The notes under the pieces were generated by a model. The model was not told the DNA's origin, did not search any database, and saw only the letters and a list, made by a program, of their open reading frames with translations. Positions 16,371-23,984 of a stretch of 35,629 nucleotides of DNA are shown here, piece by piece. Numbering within the stretch: the first letter of the stretch is position 1; the number at the start of each line of letters is the position of its first letter. The translations under genes were made by a program, and so were the position numbers. This DNA comes from Kineosporia sp. R_H_3 (lineage in GTDB: Bacteria; Actinomycetota; Actinomycetes; Actinomycetales; Kineosporiaceae): contig NZ_MWLL01000147.1 of assembly GCF_002198675.1 (NCBI RefSeq), forward strand, positions 1 through 35,629. Direction: 5' to 3'.

Positions 16371-17357
16371 ATGAACGTCGCGACCACGACCCGGACGGCG
16401 GTGCTCCTGGGGGTCACCACGGCACTGGCCCTCACCGGCTGCAGCACCGGTAACAGCACGGCCTCGACGAGCTCGACGACGGCCGCGGGCAGCGCCTCGT
16501 CGTCCGCGGCGGCCGCTCCGTGCACGATCGGGATGTCCCAGATCAACCAGACGGCCGTCTTCTTCACGCAGATGAACGAGGGCGCGACGGCCGCGGCGAA
16601 GGAGGTCGGCTGCGAGCTGACGATCGCCAACGCCAACAACGACTCGGCCAAGCAGAACAGCGACATCGAGAGCTTCGTGACGCAGAACCTCACGGCGATC
16701 GTCGTCGTCGCGATCGACGTCAACGGGGTGCTGCCCGCGGTGAAGGCCGCGCGCGACAAGGGCATCAAGGTCGTCGCCATCGACGCCAAGCTCGAGGACG
16801 GCAGCGTCGAGACCTTCGTCGGCGTCGACAACTCCAAGGCGGGCGAGCAGATCGGCCAGTGGATGGTCGACAAGGGCCTGGCCAAGGACAAGACGTACGG
16901 CGTCGTCGACGCGAAGAACTCCTTCATCCAGAACCAGCGCGAGGACGCCTTCCGCAAGGTCATGGACGCCGCGGGCGCGAAGTACACCCAGAGCGTCAGC
17001 GGCGACAACGTCCAGGAGAAGGCCGCGGCCGCGGCCCAGAACCTCGTGACGGCGCAGAAGGACCTCGACGTCGTCTACACGACCGGCGAGCCGGCGACCG
17101 TCGGTGCCGCAGCGGCGCTCAAGCCGACCGGCAAGACGAAGATCGTCGGCTGGGACCTCACCAAGGAGGTCATCGCCGCCGTCGACTCCGGCCTCGTGAC
17201 GGCGGTCGTCCAGCAGGACCCGAAGAAGGAGGGCGAGGAGGCCGTCAAGGAGCTCAAGGCGATCCTCGGCGGTGCCGCGCCCAAGGGCTTCATCGACGTC
17301 CCGATCACGATCGTCACCAAGGAGAACGTCGAGCCGTACCGGGCGATCTTCCCCTGA
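16371..17357 (+). CDS. RbsB-like substrate-binding lipoprotein of a sugar-type ABC transporter
   Basis: A 328-residue exported lipoprotein. The signal peptide ends in the lipobox LALTGC (Cys22), followed by a Ser/Thr/Ala-rich linker to about residue 48. The mature part is a Peripla_BP_4 type I binding fold: [21 protein letters not shown], then [29 protein letters not shown] and [14 protein letters not shown]. The family binds ribose, other pentoses, nucleosides or related small sugars; the specific ligand is not deducible. The start has a strong GAGAGGGAG ribosome binding site. It is the first gene of the locus, under the LacI-type operator, and is followed by a 15-base-pair stem-loop that may favour its mRNA over that of the membrane components. 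Confidence 0.9.
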   Translation: MNVATTTRTAVLLGVTTALALTGCSTGNSTASTSSTTAAGSASSSAAAAPCTIGMSQINQTAVFFTQMNEGATAAAKEVGCELTIANANNDSAKQNSDIESFVTQNLTAIVVVAIDVNGVLPAVKAARDKGIKVVAIDAKLEDGSVETFVGVDNSKAGEQIGQWMVDKGLAKDKTYGVVDAKNSFIQNQREDAFRKVMDAAGAKYTQSVSGDNVQEKAAAAAQNLVTAQKDLDVVYTTGEPATVGAAAALKPTGKTKIVGWDLTKEVIAAVDSGLVTAVVQQDPKKEGEEAVKELKAILGGAAPKGFIDVPITIVTKENVEPYRAIFP

Positions 17358-17425
17358 CGGACCTGATCGACCGCCTGACCGACGGCCCCACGGGCCGTCC
17401 GCACGACCAGCCCCACCGGTGAGCC

Positions 17426-17462
17426 CCGGGTCCCGGCCGCACGCCCCGCGGCCGGGACCCGG
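17426..17462 (+). terminator. Perfect 15-bp stem-loop between binding protein and ATPase genes
   Basis: CCGGGTCCCGGCCGC (17426-17440) pairs perfectly with GCGGCCGGGACCCGG (17448-17462) across a 7-base loop, ACGCCCC. No U-tract follows. Its place after the binding-protein gene inside the operon suggests partial termination or a 3' barrier to RNA decay, giving more binding protein than ATPase and permease. Confidence 0.7.
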
Positions 17463-17493
17463 TCACCGCCCGGTCCTCATGGAAGGCTGAAGC

Positions 17494-18246
17494 GTGACCG
17501 CGCCGCCCCGCACCGAGCCGCCGCCCCGCATCGAGATGACCGACATCCGCAAGCGCTTCGGCGCGCTCGACGTGCTGCGCGGGGTGACGCTCAGCGTCCC
17601 CGCCGGGCAGGTCGTCGGGCTCGTCGGGGACAACGGGGCCGGCAAGTCGACGCTCATGAAGATGCTCAGCGGGGCCGACACCCCCGACTCCGGGCGGATC
17701 GCGATCGACGGCGAGCAGGTCACCGGCGCCGGGCCGCGGGCCGCCCGCGCGCACGGGATCGAGATGGTCTACCAGGACCTCGCGCTGTGCAACGACCTCG
17801 ACGTCGCCGCGAACCTCTTCCTCGGCCGCGAGAGCTACCACCGCTGGAACCGCCGCCTGGACCACCGCCGGATGCACACCGAGGCGGCCGAGCACCTCGA
17901 GCGGCTCCACATCCGGGTCCCCGACACCCGGCAGGAGGTCGCGACGATGTCCGGCGGCCAGCGCCAGGCGGTGGCGATCGCCCGGGCCGTGACGTTCGAC
18001 CCCAAGGTCCTCGTGCTCGACGAGCCGACGGCGGCGCTCGCCGCCCGCGAGGTCGAGACCGTGCTCGGGCTCATCCGCGAGGTGTCCGCCCGCGGCGTGA
18101 GCGTCGTCCTCATCACTCACCGCCTCCAGGACCTCTTCGAGGTCGCCGACCGGTTCGTCGTGCTCTACGAGGGGGTCGTCCACCGCGACGTCGCCCCCGG
18201 CGCGATCGACCTGTCCGGCCTCGTCACCGCGATGATGGGACGCTAG
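17494..18246 (+). CDS. ABC transporter ATPase, single-domain sugar type
   Basis: A 250-residue nucleotide-binding protein. Walker A is GDNGAGKST (about 45-53, Lys51), the Q-loop lies in MVYQDLAL, the signature is MSGGQRQ, Walker B is VLVLDEPTAAL and the switch histidine is in ITHRLQDLFEV. It has one ATPase domain, about half the length of RbsA or XylG, which carry two in tandem. It therefore resembles the FrcA-like short form and probably works as a homodimer. The GTG at 17494 has GGAAGG upstream and leads straight into the domain. The TAG stop is directly followed by the permease ATG. Confidence 0.92.
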   Translation: MTAPPRTEPPPRIEMTDIRKRFGALDVLRGVTLSVPAGQVVGLVGDNGAGKSTLMKMLSGADTPDSGRIAIDGEQVTGAGPRAARAHGIEMVYQDLALCNDLDVAANLFLGRESYHRWNRRLDHRRMHTEAAEHLERLHIRVPDTRQEVATMSGGQRQAVAIARAVTFDPKVLVLDEPTAALAAREVETVLGLIREVSARGVSVVLITHRLQDLFEVADRFVVLYEGVVHRDVAPGAIDLSGLVTAMMGR

Positions 18247-19242
18247 ATGTCCGCCACGACCGCCCCCGCCGCCGACCGGCGCGCGACCCGTGCGACGTTC
18301 GTCGCGAAGAACTTCCCGGTGCTGTCCATCGGGGTCGTGCTCGCCGTCCTCGTCCTCTTCTTCTCGGTGCGGACCGACGCCTTCATGACGACCGAGAACC
18401 TCGTCAACGTCCTGCGCCAGGTCGCGCCGACGGTCATCGTCGCCACGGCGATGACGTTCGTCATCACGACCGGCCAGATCGACCTGTCGGTCGGCTCCGT
18501 CGTCGGGCTCACGGCGGCGGTGCTCGCGCTGCTCGCCAAGGACGGCAACCCGTTGGTGGCGCTGCTGTCCGCGCTCGCGATCGGTGCCCTCGTCGGCGTC
18601 GTCAACGGCCTGTTCGCCGCCTACGGCCGGCTCCAGTCGTTCATCATCACCCTCGCCGCGCTGACCGCCGTCCGCGGTGTCGCGCTGCTCGTCACCCAGG
18701 GCTACAGCACCCCGATCACGTCCCCGGTGCTGCTGCCGCTCGGGCAGGGGCAGCTCCTCGGCATCTACACGCCGACGTGGATCGCGCTCGGCACGGTCGT
18801 CGCCGGCTGGTACGTGTTCACCCAGACCCGGTTCGGCCGCTACGTCGTCGCCGTCGGGTCGAACGCCGAGTCGCTGCGCCGCTCCGGCGTCGACATCCGC
18901 CGGATGCAGCTCATGGTGCTCGTCCTCACCGGGGTGTTCGCGGCGCTCGCCGGGGTCGTCACGGCGACCCGGCTCGCGAGCGGGTCGTCGAACTCCGGCA
19001 CCGCGTTCGAGCTCGAGGTCATCACCGCGGTCGTCCTCGGCGGCACGAGCCTCATGGGGGGTCGCGGGTCCGTCGTCGGGTCGGCCCTCGGGGCCGTGAC
19101 GCTCGGCGTCATCAGCAACGGGCTGGTGCTGCTGCGGGTCGACGTCTACTGGGTGCCGATCGTGCAGGGCGTCATCCTCGTCGGCGCGATCTTCGCCAAC
19201 AGCCGGCTGTTCGGCCGGATCCTGCGCCGGAGCAGGTCGTGA
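18247..19242 (+). CDS. RbsC-like ABC transporter permease
   Basis: A 331-residue inner-membrane permease of the BPD_transp_2 (ribose/xylose/AraH) family with about 9-10 hydrophobic segments. Diagnostic blocks are FVITTGQIDLSVGSVVGLTA, NGLFAAYGRLQSFIITLAAL, GRYVVAVGSNAESLRRSGVD and AVVLGGTSLMGGRGSV. It forms the channel with the ATPase encoded just upstream. The ATG follows the ATPase stop with no gap, and the stop overlaps the GTG of the hydrolase gene (GTGA). No second permease gene is present, so a homodimer is expected. Confidence 0.92.
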   Translation: MSATTAPAADRRATRATFVAKNFPVLSIGVVLAVLVLFFSVRTDAFMTTENLVNVLRQVAPTVIVATAMTFVITTGQIDLSVGSVVGLTAAVLALLAKDGNPLVALLSALAIGALVGVVNGLFAAYGRLQSFIITLAALTAVRGVALLVTQGYSTPITSPVLLPLGQGQLLGIYTPTWIALGTVVAGWYVFTQTRFGRYVVAVGSNAESLRRSGVDIRRMQLMVLVLTGVFAALAGVVTATRLASGSSNSGTAFELEVITAVVLGGTSLMGGRGSVVGSALGAVTLGVISNGLVLLRVDVYWVPIVQGVILVGAIFANSRLFGRILRRSRS

Positions 19243-20294
19243 CGGCGCCTGGTGCGGCGTCGGTGCCGACGGTGGAGACCGTGCTCGGGCCGGTCCCCGT
19301 CGACGCGCTCGGGGTGACGCTGACCCACGAGCACATCCTCAACGACGTCACGTCGTGGGCGCACCGGACCTCCTCGCCCGGCTGGGACCCCGAGGACCTC
19401 GCGCACCGGCCCGTCAGCGAGGACATCCTCTGGGACCTGCGCCAGGACCCCTTCGCGAACCTCGACAACTGCCGCCTCGACGACGTCGAGGTCGCGGTCG
19501 CCGAGGTGCAGCGGTTCGCCGACCTCGGCGGCGGCACGATCGTCGAGGCGACCGGGCTCGGCATCGGTCGCGACCTCGAGGGGCTGCGCGAGGTGAGCCG
19601 GCGCACCGGCGTGCACGTGGTCGCGGGGACGGGGTTCTACCTCGACGGCGCCCAGCCGGACGACGTCCGGGGCCTGCCGCCGCAGGCCCTCGCCGAGATC
19701 GTCCTGGCCGACGTCGAGTCCGGCGTCGGCGGGATCCGGCCCGGGATCGTCGGCGAGATCGGCGTCGGCGCCGACTTCACGCCCGCGGAGCGGGCGAGCC
19801 TGCAGGCCGCGTGCGCCGTCGTGCGCTCGACCGGGCTCGCGCTCGAGGTCCACCTGCCCGCCTGGTTCCGGCTGGGGGAGGACGTCCTCGACGTCGTCGA
19901 GGCCGCGGGCGTCGACCCGGCCCGCGTCGTCCTGTGCCACCTCGGCCCCTCCGGCGACGACCTCGCCTACCAGGAGCGGCTCCTCGCCCGCGGGGCCCGG
20001 GTGCAGTACGACATGATCGGCATGGAGGTCTTCTACGCCGACCAGGGCGTGCAGTGCCCGAGCGACGAGGAGAACGCCCGGTGGCTGACCCGGCTCGCCG
20101 ACCGGGGCCACCTCGACGGGCTGCTCGTCTCGCAGGACGTCTTCCTCAAGTCGCTCCTGCGTCGGCACGGCGGCCCGGGGTACGCGCACGTGCTGCAGTA
20201 CTTCGTGCCCCGCCTGCGGCGGCACGGCTGGGACGACGACGCCGTCGACCGGCTGCTCGTCACGAACCCCCGCACCCTGCTCACGAGAGCCTGA
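19239..20294 (+). CDS. Phosphotriesterase-family metal-dependent hydrolase
   Basis: A 351-residue amidohydrolase-superfamily TIM barrel of the phosphotriesterase/PHP type. Metal ligands can be placed: His30 and His32 (LTHEHIL), Glu173 in VGEIGVG where true phosphotriesterase has a carbamylated lysine, His205 (LEVHLPAW), His234 (VLCHLG) and Asp300 (SQDVFLK). The glutamate is the state reported for E. coli PHP-like members, many of which hydrolyse lactones or sugar phosphates rather than organophosphates. Co-expression with a sugar-type importer favours a lactone, glycoside or phosphorylated sugar as substrate, which is inference. The GTG overlaps the permease stop. Confidence 0.85.
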   Translation: MTAPGAASVPTVETVLGPVPVDALGVTLTHEHILNDVTSWAHRTSSPGWDPEDLAHRPVSEDILWDLRQDPFANLDNCRLDDVEVAVAEVQRFADLGGGTIVEATGLGIGRDLEGLREVSRRTGVHVVAGTGFYLDGAQPDDVRGLPPQALAEIVLADVESGVGGIRPGIVGEIGVGADFTPAERASLQAACAVVRSTGLALEVHLPAWFRLGEDVLDVVEAAGVDPARVVLCHLGPSGDDLAYQERLLARGARVQYDMIGMEVFYADQGVQCPSDEENARWLTRLADRGHLDGLLVSQDVFLKSLLRRHGGPGYAHVLQYFVPRLRRHGWDDDAVDRLLVTNPRTLLTRA

Positions 20295-20301
20295 CCGGGC
20301 T

Positions 20302-20363
20302 GCACGACGGAACCGCCCGCACGACGGAACCAGCCGCACGACAGAACCAGCCGCACGACAGAA
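20302..20363. repeat. 17-base tandem repeat, 3.6 copies, in the hydrolase-GATase gap
   Basis: Units starting with GCACGAC lie at 20302, 20319, 20336 and 20353, an exact 17-base period. The first three are full units, GCACGACRGAACCRSCC, with a few substitutions. The fourth keeps only GCACGACAGAA and then runs into GGAG, forming the ribosome binding site AGAAGGAG of the next gene. Confidence 0.85.
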
Positions 20364-20375
20364 GGAGTCACACAC

Positions 20376-21134
20376 ATGGCACGCGTCCTGCTGGCCGGGG
20401 AGTCCTGGATCTCGCACGCCACGCACTACAAGGGGTTCGACAGCTTCAGCAGCGTGACCTTCGAGACCGGCGCCGACGCGTTCATCGCGGCCGCGGCGGC
20501 CCAGGGCGTCGAGGTCGAGCAGATGTACGGCCACGACGTCCCGGCGAAGTTCCCCCGGACCGTCGAGGCGCTGGCCGGCTACGACGTCGTGATCCTGTCC
20601 GACATCGGCGCCAACAGCTTCCTGCTGCCGCCGCAGACCTGGGTGGGCGGGCAACGGTCCGGCAACGCCCTCGTGGCGCTCGCCGACTGGGTGCGCGCGG
20701 GCGGTGGGCTCATGATGGCCGGCGGCTACCTGAGCTTCCAGGGCTTCCAGGCGCGCGCGAACTTCGCACGCAGCCCGCTCGCCGACGTGCTGCCCGTGAC
20801 GATGCTCGACTGCGACGACCGGGTCGAGTCCCCGCAGGGCGCCCCGGTCGCCCTCGTCGACGCCGGCCACGAGATCGGCGCGGTCTGGCCGGACGGCGCC
20901 CCGGAGCTGCTCGGCTACAACCACGTCACCGCGACCCCCGACGCCCGGGTCGTGGCCACGGTCGGCGGCGACGTCCTCGTCGCGACCCGCGAGGTCGGTG
21001 CCGGTCGCAGCCTCGTGTGGACCTCGGACATCGGGCCGCACTGGTGCCCGACGGAGTTCCTCGGCTGGCCGGGCTTCGCGCCCGTCGTCGGCGCGATGCT
21101 CCGCTGGCTCGGTGCGGCCCCGGTGGCGTCGTGA
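20376..21134 (+). CDS. Glutamine amidotransferase-like protein (GATase1-like), probably non-catalytic
   Basis: A 252-residue protein resembling the putative glutamine-amidotransferase family once called DUF1355. Visible blocks are ARVLLAGESWISHATHYKGFDSF at the N-terminus, YDVVILSDIGANSFLLPP, and GGGLMMAGGYLSFQGFQARAN, where a class I amidotransferase would have its nucleophile elbow. That elbow has no cysteine, so classical glutaminase activity is unlikely. The C-terminus (LVWTSDIGPHWCPTEFLGWPGF) is conserved in the family. The strong AGAAGGAG ribosome binding site supports the ATG. The stop overlaps the start of the nucleoside hydrolase gene. Members are often near sugar importers and hydrolases, but no reaction is known. 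Confidence 0.75.
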   Translation: MARVLLAGESWISHATHYKGFDSFSSVTFETGADAFIAAAAAQGVEVEQMYGHDVPAKFPRTVEALAGYDVVILSDIGANSFLLPPQTWVGGQRSGNALVALADWVRAGGGLMMAGGYLSFQGFQARANFARSPLADVLPVTMLDCDDRVESPQGAPVALVDAGHEIGAVWPDGAPELLGYNHVTATPDARVVATVGGDVLVATREVGAGRSLVWTSDIGPHWCPTEFLGWPGFAPVVGAMLRWLGAAPVAS

Positions 21135-22102
21135 CGGCGCCGGACGGCGTGCCGCCGGACGACGCGGCGCCGGTCCCGGTGGTGCTCGACTGCGACCCCG
21201 GGCACGACGACGCCGTCGCGATCCTGCTCGCCGTCGCGTCGCCGGCGGTCGACCTGCGGGCCGTGACGACGACCTTCGGGAACTGCTCGGTCGAGGACGC
21301 CACCCGCAACGCACTGCGGGTGCTCACGCTCGTCGGGGCCCACGACGTGCCGGTCGGCGCCGGGGCGGCCGGGCCGCTGCGCGGCGAGGCTGCGCTCGGC
21401 AACTACGTCCACGGCGTGAGCGGCCTCGACGGCCCGGCGATGCCCGAGCCCGCCTTCGCGGCCCGGCCCGAGGGCGCGGTCGCCGTTCTCGCCGAGGCCG
21501 TCTCGTCGGCGGACCGGCCCGTCACCGTCGTCGCGACCGGCCCGATCACGAACGTCGCGACGCTGCTCACGGAGCACCCGGAGATCGCCTCCTCGATCGC
21601 CGAGGTGATCTTCATGGGCGGTTCGACGGAGCGCGGCAACCACACCCCGACCGCCGAGTTCAACACGTTCGCCGACCCCGAGGCGCTCGACGTCGTCCTG
21701 CGCAGCGGGCTGCCGGTCCGGATGGTCGGGCTCAACCTCACGCACCAGGCGCTCGCCACCCCGGAGGTCGTCGCGCGCATGCTCGCGCTCGACACCGCGG
21801 TGGGGCGGACCTGCGCGGAGTGGATGGGGTTCTTCGGCTCCTCGTACCGCGCGCTGTGGGAGTTCGAGGCGCCGCCGGTGCACGACCCGTGCACGATCGC
21901 CGCGCTCGTGCGGCCCGGGCTGCTCACGTGGCGCGACGCCTTCGTCGCCGTCGAGCTCGAGGGCCGGTGGACCCGCGGCACGACCGTCGTCGACCTGCAC
22001 CACCGCTACCCGGACGCGCCCAACGCCCGGGTCGCGATGACGCTCGACGCCGAGGGTTTCTGGGACCTCGTGCTCGACGCGGTCGACCGGCTCGGCGGCT
22101 GA
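21131..22102 (+). CDS. Inosine-uridine-preferring nucleoside hydrolase family protein
   Basis: A 323-residue nucleoside hydrolase. The calcium-binding N-terminal motif is DCDPGHDDAVAI (Asp20, Asp22, Asp26, Asp27). Substrate-contact segments include VATGPITNVATLL, EVIFMGGS, AEFNTFADPEA (the Glu/Asn pair seen in Crithidia IUNH) and VHDPCTIAALV, whose His-Asp corresponds to the catalytic His241 and Ca ligand Asp242. The family cleaves the N-glycosidic bond of ribonucleosides to base plus ribose. In this locus it may release a base from an imported nucleoside-like compound. The GTG start overlaps the preceding stop. It is the last gene of the operon and converges on the lacI-type gene. Confidence 0.9.
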   Translation: MTAPDGVPPDDAAPVPVVLDCDPGHDDAVAILLAVASPAVDLRAVTTTFGNCSVEDATRNALRVLTLVGAHDVPVGAGAAGPLRGEAALGNYVHGVSGLDGPAMPEPAFAARPEGAVAVLAEAVSSADRPVTVVATGPITNVATLLTEHPEIASSIAEVIFMGGSTERGNHTPTAEFNTFADPEALDVVLRSGLPVRMVGLNLTHQALATPEVVARMLALDTAVGRTCAEWMGFFGSSYRALWEFEAPPVHDPCTIAALVRPGLLTWRDAFVAVELEGRWTRGTTVVDLHHRYPDAPNARVAMTLDAEGFWDLVLDAVDRLGG

Positions 22103-22124
22103 CCCGGGGCCGGCGGGTCAGCCG
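22096..22124. terminator. Inverted repeat spanning the nucleoside hydrolase and LacI stop codons
   Basis: GGCTGACCC (22097-22105) and GGGTCAGCC (22115-22123) are perfect arms around a 9-base loop, with one more C-G pair outside. Each arm contains one TGA stop. It is a likely bidirectional terminator for the convergent pair, built like the one between devR and devS. Confidence 0.6.
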
Positions 22125-23131
22125 GCCGTCGACTCCCGGACGACGAGCGCCGTCCCGAGCAGCCGGCGCGTCGCGGGCCGGCCGCGGTCCGCCATCCGTG
22201 CGAGCAGCAGGTCGATCGCCGTCCTCGTGAGCTCGGCGACGGGCTGCCGGACCGTCGTCAGCGACGGCTTGCAGACCCGGGCCATGTCGATGTCGTCGTA
22301 GCCGCTCACCGCGACGTCGCCGGGCACCGACAGCCCGAGCTCCTCGGCCGCCCGCAGGACGCCGATGGCGATGAGGTCGTTGGCGCAGACGACCGCGTCG
22401 GGGCGGGGCGCGCCGCGCAGCACGCGAAGACCCGCCTCGTAGCCCCAGGCCTCGGAGAACGTCCCGAGCAGCACGTGCCCGCGGGGCACCCGCCCGGCCC
22501 GCCGGACGAACGCCTCGTGCCGGGCCTTGCCGGAGAAGTTGTCCTCGTCGCTGCCGACGAACGCGAGCCGGTCCCGGCCGCCCGCGCGCAGGTGGTCGAC
22601 GACCTGGCCGATGCCGCCGTCGTCGTCGACGGCGACGAAGTCGCCGCCGAAGCCGTCGGTGCCCCGGTCGAGCTCGACGAGCGGGACGAGCCGCTGCGCC
22701 GCGGCGACCGCGGGGCCGCTGTCGGCCCAGCGGCACGGGCTCACGAGCAGGCCGTCGACCTGCCGGTCGACGAGCATCTCGAGGCGCTGCCGCTCGACCT
22801 CGGGGTCGTCGTCCGAGGTGCTGAGCAGCAACGCGTAGCCGCGCGCCCGCAGGTCCTCCTCGCAGGCCTGGACGATGCTCGGGAAGAAGGGGTTGTTGAC
22901 CCGGGGCACGACCATCCCGACGACCTGGGTCTGCTGCCGGCGCAGCGCCCGGCCGACCTGGTTGGGCCGGTAGCCGAGCTTCTCCACCGCCGCGAGCACG
23001 GCCGCCGCGGAGTCCTCCCGGACCGACCGCGCGCCGCTGAGCACCCGGGAGACGGTGGCGACGGAGACCCCGGCCTCGGCGGCGACGTCATGGATGCTCA
23101 GGCGCCCGCGCACCGCGTCCGTCCGACCCAC
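22118..23131 (-). CDS. LacI-family transcriptional regulator
   Basis: A 337-residue repressor-type protein. The N-terminal helix-turn-helix and hinge are clear: LSIHDVAAEAGVSVATVSRV, then LSGARSVREDSAAAVLAAVE and LGYRPNQVGRALRR. The rest is a periplasmic-binding-like effector domain (about 70-337) with VVGMVVPRVNNPFFPSIVQA, AVVCANDLIAIGVLRAAEEL and DVAVSGYDDIDMARVCKPSL. It probably senses a sugar or nucleoside and represses the adjacent transporter-hydrolase operon through the palindrome at 16338-16353. The GTG at 23131 has AGAGG upstream; the GTG at 23113 is an alternative that removes six residues. No copy of the operator is seen near its own start. Confidence 0.92.
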   Translation of the reverse strand: MGRTDAVRGRLSIHDVAAEAGVSVATVSRVLSGARSVREDSAAAVLAAVEKLGYRPNQVGRALRRQQTQVVGMVVPRVNNPFFPSIVQACEEDLRARGYALLLSTSDDDPEVERQRLEMLVDRQVDGLLVSPCRWADSGPAVAAAQRLVPLVELDRGTDGFGGDFVAVDDDGGIGQVVDHLRAGGRDRLAFVGSDEDNFSGKARHEAFVRRAGRVPRGHVLLGTFSEAWGYEAGLRVLRGAPRPDAVVCANDLIAIGVLRAAEELGLSVPGDVAVSGYDDIDMARVCKPSLTTVRQPVAELTRTAIDLLLARMADRGRPATRRLLGTALVVRESTAG

Positions 23132-23173
23132 CTGCCCGCCTCTGCTCGACCGGCACCACCATACGGGGCGCCC

Positions 23174-23179
23174 TAGGGT
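23174..23179 (+). promoter_or_regulatory. -10 hexamer TAGGGT of a probable leaderless mRNA
   Basis: TAGGGT (TANNNT) ends six bases before the GTG of the enoyl-CoA hydratase gene and no Shine-Dalgarno sequence is present. The arrangement is the same as at devS. Confidence 0.45.
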
Positions 23180-23185
23180 GGCCCG

Positions 23186-23974
23186 GTGACCCTCGTCGAC
23201 TACGCGTTCGCGGACGGGCTCGCGCGCATCACGCTCGCCGACCCGGAGCACGGCAACGCCCTGTCCGCGGCGCTCGGCGCCGAGCTGCTCGCGGCGGTCC
23301 GCCGGGCCCGGCAGGACGGCGCCCGCGTCGTGCTGCTCTCGGCCCGCGGCACGGCCTTCAGCGTCGGCGGCGACGTCAAGGCGTTCGCGGCGGCCGCCGA
23401 CCTGCCGCCGCTCGTCGAGGACCTCGCCGAGGACCTGCACCGGGCGGTGACCGACCTGCAGCGCAGCGACGCGATCGTCGTCAGCGTCGTCCAGGGCATC
23501 GCGGCCGGGGCCGGGGTGCCGCTCGCGGCGGCGGCCGACCTGGTGCTCGCGGGGGAGTCGGCGGCCTTCACGCTCGCCTACACCCGGATCGGGTTCAGCC
23601 CCGACGGCGGGAGCACGCTGCTGCCGGCCACCGTCGGGCTGCACCGGGCGCTGCACCTCGCGCTGCTCAACCCGCGCTGGAGCGCTGCGGAGGCGCACGC
23701 CGCCGGGCTCGTCGCGAAGGTGTTCCCGGACGACGAGCTGGCCGCCGGCGCCGAGGCGGTCGTCGCCCAGCTGCTCGCCGGGCCCGCGGCCGCCCAGGCC
23801 GCCGCCAAGCGGCTCGTCCGCGACGCCGTGGCCGGGTCGCCGGAGACGGCGATGCGCCGCGAGTCGCTGTCGATCGCCGCCCGGGCCGGTGAGCCGGACG
23901 CCGCCGAGGGGCTGGCCGCGTTCGTCGAGAAGCGCCGCCCGGTGTTCCCGAGCACGGTCCGGGACCGCCCGTAG
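23186..23974 (+). CDS. Enoyl-CoA hydratase/isomerase family protein
   Basis: A 262-residue crotonase-fold protein. The two oxyanion-hole segments are FSVGGDVKAFA and GIAAGAGVPLAAAADLVLAG, and the active-site loop TRIGFSPDGGSTLLPATVG carries an Asp where hydratases with two catalytic glutamates have Glu. This resembles the PaaG or isomerase-like branch, so double-bond isomerisation of an acyl-CoA is as likely as hydration. The C-terminal AAKRLVRDA helix is typical. The gene stands alone between the regulator and the dehydrogenase. The GTG start is supported by the TAGGGT hexamer; an upstream start would run into the regulator's promoter. Confidence 0.88.
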   Translation: MTLVDYAFADGLARITLADPEHGNALSAALGAELLAAVRRARQDGARVVLLSARGTAFSVGGDVKAFAAAADLPPLVEDLAEDLHRAVTDLQRSDAIVVSVVQGIAAGAGVPLAAAADLVLAGESAAFTLAYTRIGFSPDGGSTLLPATVGLHRALHLALLNPRWSAAEAHAAGLVAKVFPDDELAAGAEAVVAQLLAGPAAAQAAAKRLVRDAVAGSPETAMRRESLSIAARAGEPDAAEGLAAFVEKRRPVFPSTVRDRP

Positions 23975-23984
23975 CCTCCCCGCG

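Noticed and set aside
20302-20363. Short CRISPR-like array
   Set aside because: The repeats are directly adjacent with no spacers and no cas genes are present; this is a simple tandem repeat.
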